Origin: Macrostomum hystrix
Taxonomy: Eukaryota; Platyhelminthes; Macrostomidae
Assembly (NCBI GenBank): GCA_950097015.1
Contig: CATNEN010000002.1
Span: 7,282,501 to 7,346,500 of the forward strand
Direction: 5' to 3'
DNA length: 64,000 bases
Below the pieces are notes generated by a model. It worked only from the letters and a program-made list of their open reading frames with translations, was not told the DNA's origin and searched no databases. Position 1 is the stretch's first letter; the number at the start of each line of letters is the position of its first letter. Below are positions 22,664 through 32,839 of this stretch, piece after piece. Made by a program: the position numbers and the translations under genes.

Positions 22664-23962
22664 CGCGGTTCGGCAAACCGAAATGCCCGTCGGGCCAAAA
22701 TAGAAATCTAAATTAAGACGTCTGCCGGCTGGATTTGAGATGGAAAATTGCATAAGACAGGACAGAGATGAGACACTGGAGAGAGATGAGACGCTGGAGA
22801 GATATGAGACGCTGGAGAGATATGAGACGCTGGAGAGAGATGAGACACTGGAGAGATATGAGACGCTGGAGAGATATGAGACACTGGAGAGAGATGAGAC
22901 GCTGGAGAGATATGAGACGCTGGAGAGAGATGAGACACTGGAGAGAGATAAGACAGGGGAGAGAGATGAGACACTGGGGAGAGATAAGACAGGGGAGAGA
23001 GAGATGAGACACTGGAGAGAGATGAGACACTGGAGAGAGATGAGACACTGGGGAGAGATAAGACAGGGGAGAGAGATGAGACACTGGGGAGAGATAAGAC
23101 AGGGGAGAGAGATGAGACACTGGAGAGAGAGATGAGACACTGGGGAGAGATGAGACGCTGGAGAGAGATGAGACACTGGAGAGAGATAAGACAGGGGAGA
23201 GAGATGAGACACTGGAGAGAGATGAGACGCTGGAGAGATATGAGACGCTGGAGAGAGATGAGACACTGGAGAGAGATAAGACAGGGGAGAGAGATGAGAC
23301 ACTGGGGAGAGATAAGACAGGGGAGAGAGAGATGAGACACTGGAGAGAGATGAGACACTGGGGAGAGATAAGACAGGGGAGAGAGATGAGACACTGGGGA
23401 GAGAGATGAGACACTGGAGAGAGAGATGAGACACTGGGGAGAGATGAGACGCTGGAGAGAGATGAGACACTGGAGAGAGATAAGACAGGGGAGAGAGATG
23501 AGACACTGGGGAGAGATAAGACAGGGGAGAGAGAGATGAGACACTGGAGAGAGATGAGACACTGGGGAGAGATAAGACAGGGGAGAGAGAGATGAGACAC
23601 TGGAGAGAGATGAGACACTGGAGAGAGATGAGACACTGGAGAGAGATAAGACAGGGGAGAGAGATGAGACACTGGGGAGAGATAAGACAGGGGAGAGAGA
23701 TGAGACACTGGAGAGAGAGATGAGACACTGGAGAGAGATAAGACAGGGGAGAGAGATGAGATACTGGAGAGAGATATGAGACACTGGGGAGAGATAAGAC
23801 ACTGGGGAGAGATAAGGCAGGAAAGTTTTTTGTACGATAGACAATAGAAAGTCAGGAGTGATATATACATAAAAAATACATATTAGATCGATTAACAAGC
23901 GGCATAGATAGTTCTAGGGATAAGATCTAGCACATTTTTAGGCCAAAGTTTGCCGACACCTT
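22664..23962. mobile_element. Degenerate hAT-like MITE carrying an expanded internal array
   Basis: The left end 'ggttcggcaaacc' with 'cgtcgggcca' following, and the right end 'ggccaaagtttgccgacacc', match the termini of the intact MITE at 40261-40574 ('caggggtcggcaaact', 'cgggcca'). Between them lies the GAGA-rich array, made of the same motif that forms the interior of that MITE. No target duplication can be seen (ttctagat versus actcaaga), so the ends are old or rearranged. Confidence 0.5.
22755..23816. repeat. GAGA-rich minisatellite, about 18-bp units
   Basis: Mixed units 'gagatgagacactggaga' and 'gataagacaggggagaga'. One strand is almost all purine. Long open frames on both strands (Leu/Ser/Pro-rich on the minus strand) are artefacts of the 6-codon period. 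Confidence 0.95.
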
Positions 23963-24133
23963 ACTCAAGATTGTTTATATCGTTCCATTTTTAATTAATT
24001 GCATGTCATAATAAATACTGTAGTTGTTGTTTTCTTTCAACAAAGTGTTTTGCAGCTTTTTTATTTCATTGTCTGCTTTCAACTTCTAGTCACATCTAGA
24101 GAAATCATCGTCTTATTAATCGGATAAATTCGG

Positions 24134-24312
24134 GGCTAGCGAGGAGGCAATTCTGCCCATTCCGCTGACTCCTGAGCACACTCAAACACAGATACCCTGA
24201 CTTTCTTATTGGTCAGGCGGTGTCAAGGTGCACGACAAGCCCTCTTACCGCGGCTGCGCCCCAAATGAATAGGCCTCGCCGCGAGAATCGAGCTTGGGGA
24301 CTTTGGTACGCG
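24134..24312 (-). mobile_element. SINE family 1 copy, partial
   Basis: Minus-strand copy recognisable from 'gaggaggcaattctgccca', 'ctgactcctgagcacac' and 'gcggctgcgccccaaat'. It ends within the tRNA-related head near 24312 and lacks the (ATT)n tail. It lies about 340 bp upstream of the Polycomb-like start codon. Confidence 0.8.
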
Positions 24313-24650
24313 TAAGACCAACTCCATCTCAGGGTACCAGAATCAGCAGGCAGGGAAATTAGGATGTATTTGGCGGCCTTCTCTGTCCAGACTAAACAGC
24401 TGGGTGTACACCACCTTTAGAAGGGCTGCTGTGGCACCAGGCCAGGTGTTGTTTCTGTCTGCCTTATTCAATTGACTCTTGGCGGGTTTGCAGCCAGCTA
24501 CCGAGTTGAGGCCAAAGCCAAAGCGCTAGCGATAGCGGCCGAGAGTTCACACACCGAGTCCGCTGCTGTTGAATTCAGGCGGGTGCTGCCAAAAATTGAA
24601 GGCCTAACAGCTGAATTGTGGCCAAACAGCTGAGCACTGCTCAACCCGGC

Positions 24651-27600
24651 ATGGCAGCCAGCGGAGCTGCCGCCGACTGCGGCTTGGAGCGCTGTTATTG
24701 GCGCGCTCACTCAGGGGTTATTGTGACGGCGGAGATTCTGTCCTCGCTTCAGCAACAGCAGCAGCGCCTAAAACAGCAGCAGCAGCAAAAGCAGTTGCTG
24801 TTAATCAGATTGTTGGACACAGGCGAGAAGCGCCTGGTCCGCCTCAGAGACACCTGGCCCTGCCGCCTGAGACCCGCCTCCGCATTGAACTCGTCAGCTC
24901 GATCGCCGCCAACCTGTCAGAAATGTCGCCAGCGTGTGGACCAGGCGGATAGGCACGCCACGATATTGTGCCAGGAGTGCGGCAACCATTATCACACCGC
25001 CTGCGGCCTGATTGACCAGGCCATGACCGATGGCTATGACAGCGGCTTCTTCCGCTGCAGAAACTGCTGCTTCCGGCTGGCCGTCCGCCCGCTTGGCGCC
25101 GTGTCCGACGGTCGCGACGGCCGCCTTCTGCGCGCGGTCAAGCGACACCTGGAGTACAGTCCAGCCCAGCTGACTTGGCCCAATGATCTGGAGAATGCGG
25201 ACAATGTGTACTGCTACTGCGGCGGGCCCGGCAACACAGCCTACGGCATGCTGCGCTGCATCGCCTGCAAACAGCATTTTCACCTGGCCTGCGTGCAGGA
25301 CCTGCCTGATTGGATGCGCTACGGACTGCTGCCCTGGGATCGGTGAGTTCTGGTCTGAAATCCTGGACTTGCGGGTTTTTTTTCAGAAATAATCTACTGA
25401 GATCCTCATTATTCATCTAGTGAAATCCTCATTATTCATCTAGTGAAATCCTCATTATTCATCTAGTGAAATCCTCATTATTCATCTAGTAAAATCCTCA
25501 TTATTCATCTAGTGAAATCCTCATTATTCATCTAGTGAAATCCTCATTATTCATCTAGTGAAATCCTCATTATTCATCTAGTGAAATCCTTATTATTCAT
25601 CTAGTAAAATCCTTGTTATTCATCTAGTAATACGGGAGAATATGGGAGGATACGGGAGAATGTGGGAGGATACGGGAGAATATGGGAGGATACGGGAGAA
25701 TGTAGGAGGATACGGGAGAATATGGGAGGATACGGGAGAATGTGGGAGGATACGGGAGAATGTAGGAGGATACGGGAGAATATGGGAGGATACGGGAGAA
25801 TGTGGGAGGATACGGGAGAATGTAGGAGGATACGGGAGAATGTGGGAGGATACGGGAGAATGTGGGAGGATACGGGAGAATGTGGGAGGATACGGGAGAA
25901 TGTGGGAGGATACGGGAGAATGTGGGAGGATACGGGAGAATGTGGGAGGATACGGGAGAATGTGGGAGGATACGGAGGATACGGAAGAGCACGTGTGTTA
26001 CAAAATAATCTGGTGTGGAATGATGTGAGTGAAATGCTAGTATACTCGTAATATGCTGTTATTATCTCATACTCACCAATAGGTTCTACGCCTTCCTTTG
26101 CGCCTGCTGCAACAAGTTCGAGCCCCAGCCAGGCACCGAGTTCGTGCACCGGCTGCCGATGCGCTGGCCGGATCTGGTCCACATGAGCCTGCTGAACCTG
26201 GCTGCCACCAGCGAGAGCTCCGGCTTCCACTGGGCCCGGCATGTCACGCCCTGGCTGCGCTCCGTCTGGCACCGACTGTACGTGTCCAACCTGCGCATGG
26301 CCGACCTTGAGACCCAGGTGAACTGACTGTGCAACACCTTCTAGTGTGCCCTGTCTGTGTGTCTGTAGGCCTGTCTTTCTGTTCTGTCTTTCTGTTCTGT
26401 CTGTAGGCCTGTCTTTCTGTTCTGTCTTTCTGTTCTGTCTGTAGGCCTGTCTTTCTGTTCTGTCTTTCTGTTCTGTCTGTAGGTCTGTCTTTCTTTCTAT
26501 CATTTTTCTGTAAGTCTAATTGCTAGTGAAGTCAGTGCAGCCTATAAAAAGTGCTGATCTGTCTCTCAAGGTGGTTCAAGCGCTGGCCGGCCACACCAAG
26601 CGCTTCCAGTCAGTCGTGATGTCGGCCGGCGACACTCTCTATCGGCCGCTCTGCCCGCTGCGCCCGCCCGTGGTGACGCCGCCGCAGCCTGGCAGCCACC
26701 TGGCCCGCGTCAACTGGGCCGCCCGCATCACCTATGCGCCTCCGCGTGGCGACCTGCCCGCCGGCCTGCTGCGAGATCCTTCAACGCCCGGCCCAGACGA
26801 AGCCGACGCCATCGCCTTGGCGACCGCGGCTGCGGCGAATTCCGCCTCGGCTGGCATGAAAACTGCGCCGTCGACGGCTCGACTGGGCGAAATGGACGAC
26901 AAGGTCGACTACGACGAAGATGACGAAGGCAGTGACGTCAGCTTTGATGAAGATAACGATCAGCTGCTCGACGAAGACTCCGCCGACGACCTTCTGGATG
27001 CGGACTTCAAGCCGGGTGCGGCCGCTGACAATCCGGCTTCGTTTAAGTCGACTTCGTCGGTGACGGAGTCTCCGATTTCGTCTGTGGCCGGCTCAGGCAC
27101 TGGAGCTTCGGCTGGGTGAGGCTTGCTTCATTCTTTCCAATTGTTTTTTGTTTTTTATGATGCATTCAAAATGAACACATTGCTTGAAGAAGATTGGTTC
27201 AAATCTAAGATTGGCGCCTCAACTACGAAACTAAATTCTATGCTCTTTCTTTAATACGAATTATTCAACGTCTCACGTTTAGCCGCCGTAGATTCGCGCC
27301 TAGTCAGCGTCGCAGCCTTCAGCAGCAGCCTCAGTCGTCCAAGCAGCGACGCCGTCGGCCGCTAATGAATCTGCCGCGTCGGAAGCCGACAGCTGGTGAC
27401 GCTCCGGCCACGTCGTCACGCGGCGTCAAACGTTGCCGGCCAGCAGAAGATGCGGACTCGGGCGAGCCCACATCGCCGCCGGAGAAGCGGGAGGCGCCGT
27501 TGCGACGCAGCGCTAAGCCGAACTTCTTGCGCGACCCGGCGGCCAGCTCCGGCATTTTAGACAGCGACAGCGAGGAGCAGTCCTATCACAGCGCCGATTT

Positions 27601-28429
27601 TAACACCTCCGAGGACGACATCAATGATGCTGACTTTGTGATTCGCGGTTCCAGGCCGCCGGGTCGTTCCGGCGACAGGCGGCAGCGCAGCGGTGGTAGC
27701 CGACTGTCCAGTCGTCAGCGGCGTCGGCAGCGTCGCAGGCTGGACTCCAGCGATCTGGACTCGGCAGCTGGCAGCTACGTCGCCGATGCCGACGCTGCTG
27801 CAGACTTTGACGATTCCAAGGCCGGTGTTGACTCAGTCGAGGCCGCCGACGTAATCGAGCCTTCCGACGAGCTGAAAATTGACATCTTGGAGGAAGAGTC
27901 GGATTACAAACTGCAGCAGCCGCCGCAGCAGCAGCAGCAGCAAACTAAGAGACGCCAGACGCAGCCGTCGAAGTCGCGAGCTTCTCGTCCGCAGTCGTCG
28001 GCATTGCGTCGGTTGGCTGCCGGTGGCTCCGGGAGATCTCGTGGCTCAGCCTCAGCTGCTCGCTCTGCATCGGCCGCGGCGTCGCCCTCCGTGCCATCAG
28101 GACCGATTCGCTTCGTGGCACCCGACGCCGCCTCCGTGCTGGCGTTCATCCCGCCGTCAGATCGGCATCCGTTTCGGCTGCCCTGGGAGCTGCCGGTGCA
28201 CACGGATGTCAGAGCCAGGCGCACTCTCTGGCTGCAGGTTCATGCAGTTCTGCCGCCGCCCGACATACCGGCGAAGCTTTCCGAGCTGGAGTCTCGCTTA
28301 GACGTGGCCTGTCGCGCTAGGCACGGCTCGCCTAGGAAGCTGCTGATTGGCCAGCTGATGGGCACCAGGGACAGGCGACTGCCAGACGGCAAGACGACTG
28401 CGCACGACTCGCTCTGCAGATGGTGGTGA
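24651..28429 (+). CDS. Pcl: Polycomb-like protein (PHF1/MTF2/PHF19 family), PRC2 accessory
   Basis: Four exons: 24651-25342, 26083-26317, 26571-27115, 27283-28429; 2,619 nt, 872 residues, phases consistent. Order is diagnostic: Tudor (about 15-73, split by a glutamine-rich insert), PHD1 (89-140, CQKC...CQEC...HTAC...CRNC), PHD2 (188-240, with the family's YCYCGGPG and RFYAF), then the extended homology region (LPMRWPDLVHMSLLNL, WLRSVWHRLYVS, VVQALAGHTKRFQ). The long C-terminal part is acidic, Ser/Arg/Gln-rich, ending in a small folded-looking segment (about 770-872). The family recruits PRC2 to chromatin for H3K27 methylation. The Tudor aromatic cage and the lysine loop that contacts CpG DNA appear lost (see findings). 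The ATG at 24651 is the first in frame. Introns 1 and 2 hold minisatellites; another lies in the 3' UTR. Confidence 0.9.
25394..25629. repeat. Minisatellite, 23-bp unit, about 10 copies
   Basis: Units contain 'atcctcattattcatctagt'. It lies in Pcl intron 1, directly left of a second, unrelated array. Confidence 0.95.
25630..25978. repeat. Minisatellite, 20-bp unit, about 17 copies
   Basis: Unit 'gatacgggagaatgtgggag' in Pcl intron 1, purine-rich on the sense strand. Open frames through it (GGYGRMWEDTGE repeats) are artefacts. Confidence 0.95.
26362..26500. repeat. Minisatellite, 38-bp unit, about 3.5 copies
   Basis: Units carry 'ctgtaggcctgtctttctgt', pyrimidine-rich, in Pcl intron 2. Confidence 0.9.
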
Positions 28430-28499
28430 CCTTTGTACTCGCGTTATTAGGGCATGCTTTCTTGCGGTTCTGAAAGTTATTTAGAAGCTTCTATTGGTC

Positions 28500-28765
28500 T
28501 GGAAGCGAAAGCCGTAAGATCCTTTCTGATTGGTGAGGAGGCGAAAGGCGTTAAATACTTTCTGATTGGTCGGGAAGCAAAAGACTATCGAGACTTTCTG
28601 ATTGGTCGGGAAGCAAAAGACTATCGAGACTTTCTGATTGGTCGGGAAGCAAAAGACTATCGAGATTTTCTGATTGGTCGGAAAGCAAAAGACTATCGAG
28701 ACTTTCTGATTGGTCGGGAAGCAAAAGACTATCGAGACTTTCTGATTGGTCAGGATGCGAAAGGC
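28500..28765. repeat. Minisatellite, 36-bp unit, 7 copies, in Pcl 3' UTR
   Basis: Units contain 'tttctgattggtcgggaagc'. They lie between the Pcl stop and the AATAAA at 28774, so they are probably transcribed in its 3' UTR. A frame from an ATG at 28454 reads 113 codons of a 12-residue repeat (FLIGREAKDYRD) and ends in unique sequence; I treat it as non-coding. Confidence 0.9.
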
Positions 28766-28773
28766 GTTAGAAC

Positions 28774-28779
28774 AATAAA
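28774..28779 (+). promoter_or_regulatory. Polyadenylation signal AATAAA
   Basis: First canonical hexamer after the Pcl stop (345 bp), immediately past the 36-bp minisatellite. Confidence 0.5.
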
Positions 28780-28799
28780 TTGTTTTGAGAACTAGATTA

Positions 28800-30035
28800 G
28801 AATCTAAAGTTTCTCAGACCTCGCTGGTGATTCAATCAGTTTTTGAATTCGCCAGCAGATCATATTAAATATCTTAGTTTTAGAACTTTTGGAACCTTTA
28901 TTTCAATTAGCTGCTAACTCACAGCAAAGTTTCTGTGTTGCCATAGTGTCTTGCTGTACCGATTTAAAGCCTTTATTTCTTAGTTTAATTTCCTTAATCT
29001 GCTGCGTGTAATATAAATTTAACGTAGTTTCCTGATTAATGAAATAAAAATGTCAAATATAAATGTCCTTATTATCTTTTCTTTTCTTTAAAAAGTGATA
29101 TGAGTAAAACATATTTAACAACATGCGGCGCAAGCCCTTGATTACAAAACTATGTTTCAGATAATCTGCTTAATGCATTTATAGCATTTCTATAGGCTTT
29201 ATGCTTGCTGTAATGTGACATTTATCTATTTAGCTACTTCTAATCGGAAACCATTTGAAACCTTCTAATCAAAACTGCCGTTGTCAAATTAGTTCATCGT
29301 TTCAGATTTCCTATTAAATCATTCCTTCGTGCCAAATCATGTTGGCCATATCAATTACAGCTTTTTTATTAAAAACGAACTTTTTTTGTTAAAACTAAGC
29401 TACGCTTTTGAAAAGCTGTTTTGTAGGGTTTTGGCATGGCGTGATTTTAAGCTGTGTAAACAGAACATTTTTCTTGTTTGTTTGATGTTGTTAGTTCAAT
29501 TTGTACTTTTGTTTAAGATTCTTCTGTTCACACAGTCCCGTGTATTTCTCTTTGAGAATTGAAAGTCTGTCAGTTTGTCTTAGATTTTTGTGTTTTTAAT
29601 TTTGTCACATTTTTCCTCAATCGATATTTTTCATGTCTAAAGATGAGTGCTTATTGAGTGTAGAATTGTAAGGTTTTCTGGTATTTAGTGTCTAACATAT
29701 TTATATTTAAAATACACCGCAACCAGTGTGCCTATTGTGCATGATCAATTCACTCCTTAATTATTCTATCCGCTTGCATAGAGGCTAAAACATCCTAACA
29801 TTTCTTTTTTGCTAAGGGCTGTTATATTCTAGAAAATATTTATTGACGTGTCGAAAAAGTTACATGTTTTTTTATGAAAGTACACTATGCTTTCCTTCGG
29901 ATGGATTTTTGTCACGAATTTGAGAACTTTGTCTGCTTTTCTGCATATTCAGTCCTATTTTTTATTAACATGCGCGTTATCAATGCTGTAGAGTTTAACT
30001 CTAATAGCCAATCAGCTGTCTGGTCTTCTTAAATT
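28800..30035. other. Intergenic, AT-rich, no gene seen
   Basis: Low-complexity AT-rich DNA with no frame that resembles a gene and no transposon ends that I could find. Confidence 0.45.
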
Positions 30036-30039
30036 TTGT

Positions 30040-30700
30040 ACATTCGCTAGCCATGAGCTGTGTCGCTAGCTTAAAGCATGTACATTCGCTAGCCAATGAG
30101 CTAGCTGTCTGGCTAGCTTAAAGCACGTACATTCGCTAGCCAATGAGCTGTGTCGCTAGCTTAAAGCGTGTACATTCGCTAGTCAATGAACTGTGTGACT
30201 AGCTTAAAGCATGTACATTCGCTAGCCATGAGCTAGCTGTCTGGCTAGCTTAAAGCACGTAAATTCGCTAGCCAATGAGCTGTGTCGCTAGCTTAAAGCA
30301 TGTACATTCGCTAGCCAATGAGCTAGCTGTCTGGCTAGCTTAAAGCACGTACATTCGCTATCCAATGAGCTGTGTCGCTAGCTTAAAGCATGTACATTCG
30401 CTAGCCAATGAGCTGTGTGACTAGCTTAATGCATGTACATTCGCTAGCCAATGAACTGTGTCGCTAGCTTAATGCACGTACATTCGCTAGCCAATGAGCT
30501 GTGTCGCTAGCTTAAAGCGTGTACATTCGCTAGCCAATGAACTGTGTGACTAGCTTAATGCATGTACATTCGCTAGCCAATGAACTGTGTGACTAGCTTA
30601 ATGCATGTACATTCGCTAGCCAATGAACTGTGTGACTAGCTTAAAGTATGTACATTCGCTAGCCAATGAGCTGTGTCGCTTGCTTAAAGCATATACATTT
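30040..30700. repeat. Minisatellite, about 43-bp unit, with internal palindrome
   Basis: About 15 units containing 'gtacattcgctagccaatga' and 'tcgctagcttaaagc'. Each unit has one or two GCTAGC palindromes in inverted context; some units carry an extra 'gctagctgtctg' insertion. Confidence 0.92.
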
Positions 30701-32151
30701 GCCAGGCAGGTAGTTACAGAATGCAGATTCGTCTAACTATTAAGGCTAGGAATCGGATAGATTTTCGCCAGTCATTGTGAATTATAGTAAAGCCTAAAGA
30801 ATGTACATTTCAGCAGCCAGAAGAGCTTTGTGAATTCTTTGGAATGTGCATTCTATCCTATCACTGTAGGGCTGCGCACCGCACGGCTGTATATTATAGC
30901 TTGCTCTGTCCTGTGTTATCCATACGCATACTTTATGATATATTTACTGTTATTCGGGTCTGCTCACTGCTCAGTGTCAACTCAAATGCCTTAAGAATGC
31001 CCCCTAAATGCCTAGCCTGCTTTGAAAATACAACTGATAATCTATCGCAATTTTCTTGATAAATATATATTGGAAAATGTATATGTACTCACAACTTCAT
31101 TGATCGCATAGCTTCAATTTACAGTTTCACCTCTGATCACTAAACCCTGCGCTCAGAAGCAGCTTGGATATTGTGACCGGCCAAATCTTTGTGTGATTTT
31201 TCTGCTTCGGCTTCTTTTCTATGAGTCTAAGGAGGTTGTTGCATAAAATACCATAAAAATGCCCACTGACCTTGCCATAGATTACGAGCATAATTACAAA
31301 TTGTAATTGCTTGCAATTATTCTCAACTAGCTATTCTCAAAATGCTACAGTACTTAAGACTCTAGATAGGCTTTGACATAGACAAGTTTAAGAAGGAGAC
31401 TATACGAGCTATCAGAGGTTTAAAAAAGTGGTTAAGTCCATAGACAAAAATGACGACGGAACTGAAAGTTCCGAACAGCCAAGCTCGAGAAAGAATGAAA
31501 TCGCTTGTCGGTCCACGGAGAGTGTATAGGATTTGGCCATAGACGATTGCTTCCACACCCCAGAACCAGCCTACGAGTTTTGTCTGTTTGAATGGAGTCC
31601 CTGAGGCTATGGGGGTTACTTAAAAAGGCAGCCAGTCTCATATCTTAAGGACTAATCAATAACTAGTTGTCTAGGCCCTTGCAGAGTTGAATTCTCTATC
31701 CACATATTTAGGAGTAAGGAGAAAGAGGAGAATGATGCTGATTTTGGCTGATTACAACTATACATTGTAATGTGCAGTTTAACGAACGAACTGAATAGGG
31801 AATTCAAAATTTCGGAAAATTGCAGTTTTGAGACATCAAATGGGTGTGAATGTTACAAAATGTGTCATTTTAGATATATATTTTAGAGTACGTGCAATTT
31901 ATCTACATTCTATTAGATTTTTCGATAGCGCGAATGCGTATGGCACATTAAATATGAAGTTTAGAGAATTTTCTATCTATAAAATGTGCTATTTTTAGGG
32001 AATGCTCAGCAGCGACTGTTCAATTTACAGAGCTAGATTTTGTTATAATCTGCCATCTGATGATAACTTTCAAACTGGATGTGTTTGACGAATTTTTGGT
32101 TAATTTCATTGACAAAGGCTTACTGCATGTCAAAAACTCCTAAATGCTGAT
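30701..32151. other. Intergenic, AT-rich, no gene seen
   Basis: No supported gene. Short frames at 30844-31059 and on the minus strand around 31362-31641 show no family features. Confidence 0.4.
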
Positions 32152-32160
32152 TTAAAGAAA

Positions 32161-32762
32161 GGTAGTTGTTATTTGTCCGGTTACCCGGACAAATAGCCGT
32201 TTGATTATTCGTCTGGTTAACCGGTTAACAGTGACTTTGCTGTCAACCACTGATGTCAAAGTGGTGGTAAAATTCATGTAGGCATCGTTTCTTAGAAATG
32301 TTTATCATATAAATCCATTGTTGAGTTAGCTGAGTCCCTGGCAAATTAGGAAACTAAAAGCTAACCTATCTAACTAAAAGGGCAATTGATCTATATGCTA
32401 TCTATATATAATTTTAGGTTGCCGATTGCCGACAGACCAATGCCTGGATCAAGGAACAGCTATGTCTTCGTTTATATATATATATATATCTTAATATATT
32501 GCCTCTTAATATACTTATTTATTTATTTAATAAATAGTAGATTGTAAATAAATATTTAATTAATAAATAAATAGTTATACTACAGTGGTCCTTGAATCTG
32601 ATTCCCTTCAAAACTTAAGGCTTTTAAAATGTCAAATTTACTCAGTATAGCAAGATGCAGGAGATATAGTCAACACCGAAAACTTAAAGTTTTGGTTTTA
32701 ATTTAACCGGACGAATAATCAAACGGCTATTTGTCCGGTTAACCGGACAAATAACAACTGCC
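32161..32762. mobile_element. Non-autonomous DNA transposon (MITE), 60-bp TIRs
   Basis: The terminal 60 bp at 32161-32220 and 32703-32762 are inverted copies with three mismatches, starting 'ggtagttgttatttgtccgg' and ending in its complement. Each TIR contains its own palindrome (ttgtccggttaaccggacaa on the right arm). The 602-bp element is flanked by a perfect 9-bp duplication ttaaagaaa (32152-32160 and 32763-32771). The interior is AT-rich with a (ta)n run near 32475 and no coding capacity. A 9-bp duplication is usual for Mutator-like elements, but the superfamily is not settled. It ends 77 bp from the IAP stop codon. Confidence 0.85.
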
Positions 32763-32839
32763 TTAAAGAAAAGGCACAGATCATGAAGCAGGAAATAAGG
32801 CATCATCAGTCAGCAAAAACACTCGCAGTCCATGGTTGC

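Noticed and set aside
22658-23898. Three overlapping minus-strand ORFs of about 350-400 codons rich in Leu, Ser and Pro
   Set aside because: Open only because of the GAGA array; three frames open at once is the mark of a repeat, not of a gene.
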